A DNA stretch of 64,000 bases from Medicago truncatula (lineage: Eukaryota > Streptophyta > Magnoliopsida > Fabales > Fabaceae), in the NCBI RefSeq assembly GCF_003473485.1, contig NC_053047.1, positions 33,280,972-33,344,971 of the forward strand. Reading direction: 5' to 3'. The translations under genes were made by a program, and so were the position numbers. The notes below the pieces were generated by a model that was not told the origin of the DNA, did not search any database, and worked only from the letters and a program-made list of their open reading frames with translations. Below, piece by piece: positions 10,585 through 20,674 of this stretch (the first letter of the stretch is position 1; every line of letters begins with the position of its first letter).

Positions 10585-12966
10585 TCACACAGCTTGATTT
10601 GAAGGAGCAGAGCCTGTCGTGATAGACTTTTGTTTTTCTTTAGATGTAACTGGTGGTTCTTGAGAAAACAAGAAAAAGAAGCACAACATTAGTAGTGGGC
10701 CTCCAATTTCACGAAACAATGGTAAAGATAGCACATGGCGACAGATGAAATGTATAAATAAATGCAAAAAATACATGGGACAAAATTATTGTTGTTCTTA
10801 ACCAGAAAGCGCATCAATTGCGTACGTAATACAGTTAACATAGGAAACAGCCACAAATACATGTAATAATAAACAGAGCCAAAAATATAAAGCGAGTTTC
10901 CTAACCAAAACTTTAGCATATTTTAGATGACATGATTGCCAAATTCCCTTTCAATTGTTCATAATAAACAGAGGACTAAAAATGAAAAATTATTCGATAT
11001 TTTTCAGAATTTGTATTCTCTACTGTCACAAAATCATATATCTCAATTGTTAGATAAAGATCAAATGACTCGTTATTTGGTATGTCTTTTGAAGTCTAGT
11101 TTGGTACGTAAGAATCTGCCTGTTGTTCAATCTTCATTCCTCAGGTCATGTTTTCTAGATTGTGTGACTGTGCTTTACATAACAGTAAGGTTTGTCTTCT
11201 AGTTAGCCCAAAACCAAAACTGCAGTAGGTTTCCACCTTTTTAGAATTAAAATGATTTCTTAATGCTAATGAAAACAATACTAGAATATTAACAGAACAT
11301 TAGATAGCAACAAGACTTTGGCAGGTTCTCATGCATATTCCAATTCTAGTAGCCATTTTCAAATTTCGGAAGTGTCGTATATTGCTTCTGAATTGTTATC
11401 AACAGAATGAAAAACAAATTCCAACAGGGGATATTGAGATTATAGGACAGTCAGATCTTACTAGAAATGATGGCCCTTGGTCTGGTCTTGAACAGAATTT
11501 TCTGTCGAATGATTCCAACAACCCGTAACTCCACCTGACCGCAACTGTCTCCATCTGGATGCTTGACTTTCTTGAGCACCAACAACGGCTTCTTCAAGGA
11601 GACCTTTGACCCTGTCAGTTCATGGTACCCAATAGTTAAAGTGTAGACTTCCTGAAAAACAAAACAATGGACACAATATATTAGTTTGTTTTCCTATTTA
11701 AGAAAAGGTGACAGTGGATTCCAATCTATGTAAAGACTATATCATAAACTCATACAAATTCGGATTCACTGCATTGAAAAAACACAGTTACACACATCAA
11801 TTAGTATTGTCTGTCATTTAGAGCTCGAATCTACTCATATTACACCTTTTCACCAAATCGTCTTTAAATAATTGTTATCATTGATTTGAGATCAAACAAC
11901 CAAGATAGATAACTACATCATGCAATTCTGTATGGAAGCTAAATCAGGACTCTTATAGTTTAGGACAAAGTTGATACTATATTTTTCTCATCATTAACAT
12001 CAATCCAAAACAACTTTTTCCATTTATACGAACATAGGACACTTGTGAAAATGTGTCCAATATTTCCTAGTGTTCTTTTTTGGTTACAAAAATAACTAAC
12101 CAAACAGGAAAAGAAAAGAAAAGAAAACAAGCCAACACAAGCAAACTACTCCCTAAGGTAGAAAGTTTCTGGCGTCCCTGCGAAGAAGATTGACAAGACC
12201 AGCAACTTTTGGACAGAAATGATATAAAATTAATTGTTGGTCTATCCGAATTAAACTAAGCAACTTTATCTTAAGAACCCTTTAAGCTTTTGGACAGATA
12301 ATTAAGAATATCATTATACATTTTTTACTCTAAAATATTATAATTATATTTTACAAAATAAAAGCTTTATTTCCATGTCAAAGTAACACCCACTTCCATG
12401 TCAAAGTAACACCCACATCAGTATGTTTATTCCTCGCTATCAAACATTCAATCTCTTACACTATCAATAGTCCATATAAAATCACAACATCTCAAGTTTA
12501 ACACTAAATAAATTTTATTCACTTTTAGTCTCTATTTCAAAAGCTTTGTAGGATTAAACCCCACTTGAAAAACCTTAACCAAATTGACGATTATTCAAAC
12601 CCTAATTTTTCAGTTAAAAATTGATATCACAATAAGTCTCCATTGAGGTCAAACACTTTGAATAAGAAATAATTGTAAACAATATGTGAATATATAACTA
12701 TTTGCAAAGAAAAAGATAATAACCAATAATCATGATAGAGATGAGATACATAATGAGATCATAATTTGAGTTGTTAATTGGTAAAATGATGGAAAAGAAT
12801 AGTGGCAAGTGGCAACCTGAGAAGAAGGACGGCAGAGAGTGCCAATTTGAAGGTTGGCAAGGGAATCCTGAAAACCAGGCTGTGGTTCAACAACTCCTTG
12901 CAGTTCAACAATGCCCCATTCCACACAGTTTCCTTCCTCACAATTGCACTGTACACGAATCTGCAT
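10585..12966 (-). CDS. CTF8: CTF8, chromosome transmission fidelity protein 8 (Ctf18-RFC subunit)
   Basis: Small subunit of the alternative clamp loader Ctf18-Dcc1-Ctf8-RFC, which acts on PCNA at forks and in sister-chromatid cohesion. Exons on the - strand: 12966-12817 (50 codons, MQIRVQCNCEEGNCVEWG...), 11651-11462 and 10658-10585, giving 137 aa. Exon 1 carries ELQGVVEPQPGF and IGTLCRPSSQ; exon 2 carries EVYTLTIGYHELTG, KKPLLVLKKV and the family hallmark ILFKTRPRAI. The donor A|GTAAGATC at the end of exon 2 joins in phase to PPVTSKEKQKSITTGSAPSNQAV. If that intron is retained, translation stops at 11451 after IISSKI (116 aa). An upstream in-frame ATG at 13008 would add 14 residues; the inner start matches the family. 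The gene is next to RFC3, a fellow clamp-loader subunit. Confidence 0.9.
12424..12690. repeat. Inverted partner of the 9.6-10.1 kb repeat, in CTF8 intron 1
   Basis: Contains TTTATTCCTCGCTATCAAAC and AATTGACGATTATTCAAACC, the reverse complements of blocks at 10050-10140 and 9620-9770. The two copies face each other about 2.3 kb apart and enclose CTF8 exons 2 and 3. The identity is too low for a recent insertion. Confidence 0.55.
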
Positions 12967-13562
12967 CTTTTTCCTCTCTTTTTCAACTTCCGATCGGTAT
13001 ACACACAAACTTATTTATAGTAACGTCTTTTGGTGCCAAAGATTCTTGCTTTTCCCGCGCTCTTATGTACTCCGTTTCCCTTTCCTAACCATGGAAATTA
13101 GGGTGTTCATATTCAAACCGATCCATTGAAAAATAGTGATACAATGGAATATTGATGTTTTTGAATCTTAAAGTGACACAGACTCAATCTATGAAGCACT
13201 GACAAAGACTCGAACAATGGACACGGCAATGACACATGGTCACTGGTAATAATTTGAAAAATTGAAAATGATTGAATATAACCACATGAGTGTTCTGAAG
13301 CATGGATAGCGGATTGTTGAAATTCCGCTATGCCACAATGCTAAGCTCCACTATAGTCACTATTTGAAAAATAATTTGTACTAAATAACTTATAGCAGAA
13401 CAATAACATATTGTCCTCCTAATTCTGCTACGTAATATCTGCTATTTAAGAACATTGAAATACGTTCCCCATTGGTGTATCGGGGCTACATAGGCAGTAA
13501 GTACTCCTCCACTCCCCATCGCCATGAAATCAATTATACAAAAATTCAAAAACAAAAAAATT

Positions 13563-13877
13563 GGGTAAACCACCATATTAGTTCTTGACTTTGTAGAGCA
13601 CTCTCAAATAGTTCCTTGAGATTATGGACTCTACTAAACTGTCAAGTTGATCCCTATATTTTAATCACTTACTATCGATTTGGTCTCTATATTTAACCAA
13701 TTACTTTCAATTTAGTCCCTAATTTTACTATCGGATTTGGGTCCACAACTCTCAAATGACTAATATGTGTAAAATTTGACAGAGTCGGATTTTTTTTTTT
13801 TTTTGATATATTAATAACATCAGGAACCTGTTTGAGAGCATCTTACAAAGTTAAAGACGAATTTGGTGGTTTACTCT
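13563..13877. mobile_element. MITE upstream of CTF8
   Basis: The left end GGGTAAACCACCATATTAG, followed by ACTTTGTAGAGCACTCTCAAA, is mirrored by the right end, whose reverse complement is GAGTAAACCACCAAATTCG with ACTTTGTAAGATGCTCTCAAA. The arms are about 60 bp and the core has the repeated phrase 'rest: TTAGTCCCTA / TTGGTCTCTA'. It interrupts the block shared with the RFC3 promoter, so it came after that duplication. Confidence 0.75.
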
Positions 13878-14226
13878 ATAAAGAATTGTTAAACAGGTTG
13901 ATTTGGACAGCATTTAGTGAACATTTTCGATCTAAATTCAAAGTTGCAAAAAAGACACATAGCATATACTACATAATTAAAGCAAATATAATTATAAATC
14001 TAAGCATCGAAAGCAAAAATTGAAAACGAAGTATGCAGAATCTGAATGTTGGTAGTTTGATTTATGCATACCTTTACCGATGACGAACGGAGCGGAAGCA
14101 GAGACGGAGAGAGGAGCGACGGAGTATGCGGTTGAGGATGCAGTGATGCGGTCTAGGGTTCTTCTCAGTTCTCAATAAAACCTTTTTTTTTTCGATTGTT
14201 AGAGGGAAAAGTTTGTGGGAAATGAG

Positions 14227-14238
14227 TTCCCGCCCAAA
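14227..14238 (-). promoter_or_regulatory. E2F-like site upstream of CTF8
   Basis: TTCCCGCCCAAA, a near match to the E2F consensus (TTCCCGC core without the leading A/T), at the position colinear with the better RFC3 site at 8987-8998. A second GCGCC core lies in TTTTTGCGCCATTTTT at 14265-14280, colinear with 9010-9021. Confidence 0.45.
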
Positions 14239-14280
14239 TTGAGAGTGAATGTGTGAATTATTGCTTTTTGCGCCATTTTT

Positions 14281-15505
14281 GCTTTGTTTGGTTTTACTTA
14301 ATTAAATTATGGATATGTTAACGTGTAAATGTCAAATATTTCAATTTTCGATTCATTCATTACATAAATTTTTTAAGAAAAAAAACTCTTTTGAAGGTCT
14401 TAAATAGTGTCTCAGAAACACTCGTTAACATTTTCATTAAATTATTCTTATTATTGTGTCATCATCACACCTCAAATGTAAGAATTAATTGTTGTTGGTT
14501 CGATCCCCGGCATGCCAAGTCCTAACCCGTGTAAATCATAAAAAAAATTATTATTATTGTGAGTTTAATTTGTAGGAAGGGATGGTGAAAAAAGTTTCAC
14601 ACTCAACACATCAGTGGCAATCATTTGTGTGATTTTTGAAGTCGTCATAACAAAACTCTAACGTTTATACTTTATATGTCTCATTTTAAATGTTGTTTAA
14701 CGATTGTGCGTAATTCTTAAGAAAATGATTAGGTAGATTGATTTCAATGTTAAAATTAATATTATTTAGTAAAATATTTTTATTAATCGTTGTTAATGAA
14801 GTAGTTAAATCGAGTGAAATTCAATAAGAAAAGTATATTAGTGGAAATAAAGAAAAGTTGCATTGGTATTTTAAAAAGACAATTATTTTTGACGCAACAA
14901 AGAAAATGCTAAATGCAAATGAAGTAATTCTTCAAAAAAAAAAACACTCAAATTTTATTACTTTTGTATTGAGCTTTTGACATTTAAAAACATCATATTT
15001 AATCATCACGTAATAAAATTTCTTCAAAAAATTCATCACATATCAAAATCTAATTTGTGGAGATTTTTTTTATAATGATCTAAACATGCTGTCTACAAGA
15101 AAATCATTTAAGAAATAAATGTTACTTTGACAACATCAAAATCATTCATATTTCAGTATAATTTGGATAATTAACGGATGAATATATGTGTTTGCACACT
15201 TGAAAATCGTAGGTTATGACATTTAAAATTATTGTCAATTGTGTCCGTTGATCAATAAATTGCAACATCTTGTTATATTCGTTGATTATCTAAGTTATTG
15301 TTAAAATTTGATATCAAATTTATGTATAGCTACTATAACATGTTATGTCACTCAACAAAATTAGGTTTGTCTTATACTTTGACACACTATTGTTTTTCTT
15401 CTGTCTTATTGTATGACTCACGAAATTAGTAATTGTTTTTTCTCTCTCATATTATATCAATCAATTACTAATTCTTAACGAGTAACCTTTGTCTTGGTGG
15501 AAATT
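14281..15505. other. AT-rich intergenic sequence
   Basis: No open frame, RNA gene or clear repeat boundary could be supported here. It ends at the 5-bp target duplication of the Copia fossil (15506-15510). Confidence 0.4.
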
Positions 15506-15510
15506 ATTAG

Positions 15511-15817
15511 TATTGAGAAGATGAAACTGATAAGAAAGAGAGAAGAAAAGGAGAGAAAAATATGAAAAATGAATGATTATTCTCATTAGCTTGGAAAGGA
15601 AGATACAACAGTCTTGTATAGACTTATCAAATGAAGCTATACTATAAGCTATTATGCACTGGTCTACACTAGATAGTAACTAACTATTTGACAGCTCATC
15701 AAAGTTTGTTACAGGTTCTAGACTAGTAACTTGTGCTGCAAGTAATTGAAGCTTTGCTTGTTTCTACTTCTTCATTTAGCAAGTTTGTTTCTATCTCTTT
15801 TGTATTATCTTTTAACA
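15511..15817 (-). repeat. 3' LTR of the Copia fossil
   Basis: 307 bp. On the + strand it runs from TATTGAGAAG to TTTTAACA, i.e. TGTTAAAAG...CTCAATA on the element's own strand. The partner LTR matches over the whole length with about ten substitutions and a 3-bp length difference. Confidence 0.95.
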
Positions 15818-17547
15818 GCCTCCCACAAGCTAGAGCATGGTATATGTTTATCATTCCCAACTTGCATATGAAAGAGTTGAACTTTGGAGGTGGAAGTGCT
15901 TTGGTTAAGAAATCTGTCAGTTGCTCATCGGTTGAAATAGGGAGAAGCTTGAGAACACATTTATGCAATTTCTCTCTGACCAAATGACAGTCAATCTCAA
16001 GATGTTTTGTTCTCTCATGAAATACTGGATTTGATGCCATGTGAATAGCACTTTGACTGTCACAATAAAGAACTGGCTGCTTGATACACTTGAGATTGAG
16101 ATCATTCAGCAAGTACAATATCCATTGAAGCTCACATGTTGCAACTGATAGAGCCCTATACTCAGCTTCTGAGGAGGACCTTGAAATGGTTGGCTGCTTC
16201 TTTGCCTTCCAAGATATGAGTGAAGAACCCAGAAAGAAACATAAATCAGTGGTTGATCTTCTTGTATCTACACAACCTGCCCAGTCTGCATCAACATAGC
16301 CTAAAATTTGTGCTTCTGATTTTCTTGGAAATATAAGACCAAGACCAGGAGCATTTTTGAGGTATCTTAGAATTCTACATGCAGCTTTATAATGAGCAGT
16401 GATAGGAGCATTAAGAAACTGGCTCAACTGTTGAGTAGCTAGTGAGATATCAAGTCTTGTAGTACTTAAGTAAAATAATCTTCCAATGAGCCTCCTGTAA
16501 CAAGACACATCTGCAAAAGGTTAGCTTGTGTCTTGATGCAATTTTACTGAAGTGTCTAAAGGTGTAGGAGCAGGCTTGGCACCTAAAAGACCTGAGGAAT
16601 CAAGCAAGTCCAAGCAGTATTTTCTTTGGAAAACATAGATTCCTTCTTTGGAATGAGCCACCTCTAATCCCAAAAAATACTTGAGTATCCCTAAATCTTT
16701 GATTTTGAATTGATTGTCAAGGATGTACTTGATTCTTTGAAACTCAATGACGGAAGTACCAGCTAATATAATATCATCCACATACACTAAAAGTGCTGTG
16801 AAATCATTGCCATGTTGAAGAGTAAACAAAGAGTAATCGACAGTGGATTGACAATATCCTTAAGCTAAAAGCAATGTGGTTAGCTTCTCATACCACTTTA
16901 TGCTAGCTTGTTTTAAACCATAAAGGCTTTTCTTCAGTTTGCAGACTTTACCAGATGAACTGGTTACACCTTCTGGAATTGTCATGTAAACAGTTTCTTG
17001 TAGATCTCCATGAAGAAAAGCATTATTGACATCTAGTTGGTGCATGTGCCAGTTATGAATAGATGCAATAGCAAGAAGAGTTCTCATTGTAGTCAATTTT
17101 GCCACTGGTGAGAATGTATCAAAAAAATCAAGACCCTCTACTTGATTGCAACCTTTAGCCACCAATCTTGCTTTGTATCTTTCAATAGAACCATCAACTT
17201 TGTACTTGATTCTATATACCCATTTGCAGCCAATAGGTTTTACATTGGGTGGTGTATCAATAGTGCACCAAGTGCCATTGTTAGCTAGTGCCTCTAATTC
17301 ATTATTCATTGCTCTTAACCAATGTTCAGACTGACATGCTTCTTTATAGGTTTTGGGTTCAGTACTTTGTGTGACAGAAGTAGAAAAAGCTTTATGTGTA
17401 GGTGATAAATGATGAAAAAATGAAAAGAGGATATAGGATAAGAAATACCTGAGTTGATAGATGATGGTAACTGAGTAGAGGAATTTCATACACAATCCTT
17501 CAAATAAGCTGGTTGAGACCTGATTCTAGTGGATTTGTGAAGAGTAG

Positions 17548-18355
17548 TGTTGAGATTGTCTTCAAATTTGTGGTCTGGAAGAACAGGGAAATCGTGACAC
17601 AATTTTGGGACCGTGACACGATTTCGGATGCCGTGAGCTAGGGTTGCAGGGGTGCAAATCGTGGCACGATTTGGGAAAATCGTGACACGATCGTGAAACT
17701 TGCTCGTTAAGTATCCTTGATAAGGACTGGTCGTTCCTTGGGACGGACGCAAATCGTGACATGATTGGGAAAATCGTGACACGATTGGAACAGAGGAAGA
17801 CTAGTACTTAAGTGTTCTTGTGCAGATTTGAAGAAAGAGGTTGGAAGAGAGAGACTTGGGAAATCAAAGGGGAAGCTCTAGGGTTTAGGGTTCTTTGATT
17901 AGAGTATCTCTTGGGTTGAAAACATGGGAAACACCTTGTAAAGAGAGAATCATTGAGTGTCTTGGTGAGATTGGGAAAGGGGTAGAAATTAGGGTTTGTT
18001 CATAGTGAACTTGTCAAGCTAATTTCTTGTAACCTCTTGTATCCCTTTTGTAAAGAACTCATTTGATAGTGGATTGGAGAGTACAATCTCTCCTCCAGAG
18101 TAGGTCAAGTTTGGACCGAACTGGGTGAACAATCTCTTTGTGTTTATTGTTTTCTTCTTCCCTCCTTGTTTATCTTGTGATTGTTGCTTTGTGTTTCACA
18201 CTTGGTTCCTAGATTAGATCTAGGTGGTGTTTTGTTGTTTCTTGCTTGCACAATAAACTTTGTTCGGTGGTTACCACTCTCCGTCGCTCCACACATCATT
18301 ATTCTTTGTATTGGTGTGGTTCGATCCGGCCTTGGAGGCTCGGGGATTCACAACA
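17548..18355 (+). mobile_element. Solo LTR nested in the Copia fossil
   Basis: 808 bp with inverted ends TGTTG...CAACA and an exact 5-bp target duplication AGTAG on both sides (17543-17547 and 18356-18360). Its 3' end (ATTGGTGTGGTTCGATCC...GGGATTCACAACA) and the phrase GACCGAACTGGGTGAACAA resemble the LTR material at 62.1-63.3 kb, so it belongs to a related family. The left part carries a run of ATCGTGACACGATT words. It is younger than its host element, and no internal region remains. Confidence 0.92.
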
Positions 18356-19831
18356 AGTAGGTAAATTAACAGAAGAAGATGTAATATTGGTAAGAGGAGA
18401 AGGAGAGTTATCAGGTACAGGTGAAGGACCAAAATTGGTTTGATATTTGGAAAGAGGTGAAATATCAGAAACATTTTCAGATGAGGACTCTAGAAGTACA
18501 TTTGTCTGATAGTTCCATAGAATGTTTGAAGGATTTGACTAATAAGGCAAAATACATTCATGATGAGTGACATTTCTGAAAACAAAAATTTGTTTTGAAT
18601 GAATATCTAAAAGAACAACACCTTTCATGCCACTCTTGTAACCCAGAAAATTGCATTTTCTTGCTCTAGAAGCAAGTTTACTTCTATGAGCATGTAAAGT
18701 AGAATCATATGCTAATGAACCAAAAACTTTGAGTTGATGTAAATCAGGTTGTATTTGATGCATAAAAAAATATGGAGATTGATTTTGTAAAACAGGAGTA
18801 GGCACTCTATTCATGATGAATACTGCATGAACAACATCATAAGACCAAAAACTTTTAGGTAAATGTGATTGAAAAAGTAAAGCTCTAGTGATATTTAAAA
18901 TAGATTGATGTTTTCTCTCAACTCTAGCATTTTGCTGAGGTGTTTCAACACAACTTGTTTGATGTAAAATGCCTTTGGATGCATAGGAATGGTAAACTCC
19001 GGACCATTATCACTTATGATAGTTTTCACATTGCAATTAAATTGGTTTTCAGAAGGTGAATTGAAGGTAACATTGTGCTGTCTTTCATATTGTAAAACCA
19101 TGGAAAATATTTTGTTCATGGAGGGAAGAGGATCCATTAACAAAATCTGTGATTTTACCATACCAAAAATGTCATTCAAACCAATAAGAAAGCGAATTGC
19201 ATAAAGAAAGTGTGATTTCTCCTAGCATTTCACATGAACAACGCACTCTACAAGTGCAATTTGGTATAGGCATGTATATCTCCAATTCTTCCCAAAGAAT
19301 CTTCAATTCAGAATAAATCGTTGTAACAGTTTTGGAATCGTGTTGTAAAGAGTAAATCTCTTGCATCAATTCAGAGATTCTTACCAAATCACCTTGTGCG
19401 AATCGTTCCTTCAAATCCACCCAAACATCACATGCATTTTCCATGAAAACGATAGATTGAGCAATTGAAGGTGAAACCGAATTCACAAGTCAAGAGTGAA
19501 AAAGCATGTTGCAACGATTCCAGGCACGAAAAAGAGGATCAAATTCATCAACAATCGGAGAAATGGATCCATCAACGAATTCAAATTTCATTTTCCCACC
19601 CAAAGTTCTACGCATGGAACGAGCCCAAGAATGATAATTGGATCCGTCAAGAACCGGATAAACGGTGACTGAAGAAGGACCATCACTTGGATGAACAAAG
19701 TAGGGACTGGAATGATCGGTAGGATCATCAAAAGAAGAGGAACCAACGTCTTTGTTGTGTGGCGCCATTGATGAAGATTGGAAAAAGCTTGCGGAAGAAG
19801 CGTGTTTAGATCGTAAGGCTAAATGATACCA

Positions 19832-20141
19832 TATTGAGAAGATGAAACTGATAAGAAAGAGAGAAGAAAAGGAGAGAAAAATATGAAAAGTGAATGATTA
19901 TTCTCATTAGCTTGGAAAGGAAGATACAACAGTCTTATATAGACTTATCAAATGAAGCTATACTATAAGCTACTGTGCACTGGTCTACACTAGATAGTAA
20001 CTAACTATTTGACAGCTTATCAAAGTTTGCTACAAGTTCTAGACTAGTAACTTGTGCTGCAAGTAATTGAAGTCTTGCTTGTTTCTACTTCTTCTTCATT
20101 TAGCAAGTGTGTTTCTATCTCTTTTGTATTATCTTTTAACA
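19832..20141 (-). repeat. 5' LTR of the Copia fossil
   Basis: 310 bp, partner of 15511-15817. The primer-binding TGGTATCA lies directly inside it (19824-19831, - strand), and the target duplication ATTAG lies outside at 20142-20146. Confidence 0.95.
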
Positions 20142-20674
20142 ATTAGTTGTATTATTTTCATTATACTACATCTTCATCCAACACTCAATTCAGATATAAC
20201 ATATAATATAACACAAGTTAGCAATGAACACATTAAAGAATATATTTGTAAACTTCACAATTTACTCTATCCAGATACAATTTACTATTATTTAGAAAAA
20301 TGTCAACCAGCTGCATCAACCAACTCTCTTCACCTCCTATAGCAAATTTGCATATGTACGACATCATGCTAACTTGAAAGCAAAGTTTCAATGTAATTGC
20401 ACATCTTAAAAATACAACACGGGAGCATCTTTCGACAAAAACCTCCGCTAAAGATTGTTACCTGTTAAAGAATGGGGGAAGAACATACAGGAAGGTGAAT
20501 TCAACTCACTCATCTTAGGTGAGAATTTTGAAAGAAGTTTTATTTTGCCAACCCTTGCTTGAAAATGGAATGGGATGGCTCTCTCAATTTTGGTATCTTG
20601 AATCCATTTTCCCACTTTTCTTACTAAGCACATCCTAATGTTTTTTCACTGTTTTCTATTCTATAAATGAAGGA
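20142..20674. other. Intergenic, 3' of the DnaJ gene
   Basis: The first part is ordinary AT-rich sequence after the Copia target duplication. The last 100-200 bases probably hold the DnaJ 3' UTR, given the stop at 20675. Nothing else is supported. Confidence 0.4.

Larger units (their letters stand above)
13250..14280 (-). promoter_or_regulatory. CTF8 upstream region, a diverged copy of the RFC3 upstream region
   Basis: Blocks in the same order as upstream of RFC3: TGAAAATGATTGAATATAAC (about 13266), GGGGCTACATAGGCAGTAAG (about 13484), ATGAAATCAATTATACAAAAA (about 13525), and a leader at about 14170-14060 that reads on the - strand GAACCCTAGACCG, then GCTCCTCTC and a candidate donor near GTATGCATAAATCAAAC. 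E2F-like cores follow at 14227-14238 and 14265-14280. A short MITE-like piece (about 13295-13455) and a MITE (13563-13877) are extra relative to RFC3. Promoter role is inferred from position and conservation. Confidence 0.6.
15511..20141 (-). mobile_element. Ty1/Copia LTR retroelement fossil, full span
   Basis: Flanked by the 5-bp target duplication ATTAG (15506-15510 and 20142-20146). LTRs are at 15511-15817 and 19832-20141. On the - strand the 5' LTR is followed by TGGTATCA, the usual Copia primer-binding start, and a purine tract GTGGGAGGC precedes the 3' LTR. Parts in Copia order, right to left: gag (about 19770-19170), integrase core (about 19180-18540), reverse transcriptase (about 17495-16520, with YVDDIILAG) and RNase H (about 16510-15720, with YVDADWAG). 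A solo LTR (17548-18355) is inserted between integrase and reverse transcriptase. The coding region is broken in several places and is not expected to be active. By eye the two LTRs differ at about 10 of 307 bases, pointing to roughly one to one and a half million years at commonly used plant rates. Confidence 0.95.

Noticed and set aside
12771-13129. Overlapping + strand open frames of 72-105 codons
   Set aside because: They are antisense to CTF8 exon 1, which is supported by family match and splice joins.
17486-17782. - strand frame joining Copia sequence to repeats of SRFSQSCHD type
   Set aside because: The repeated part is the palindromic array of the nested solo LTR read as protein, not a gene.
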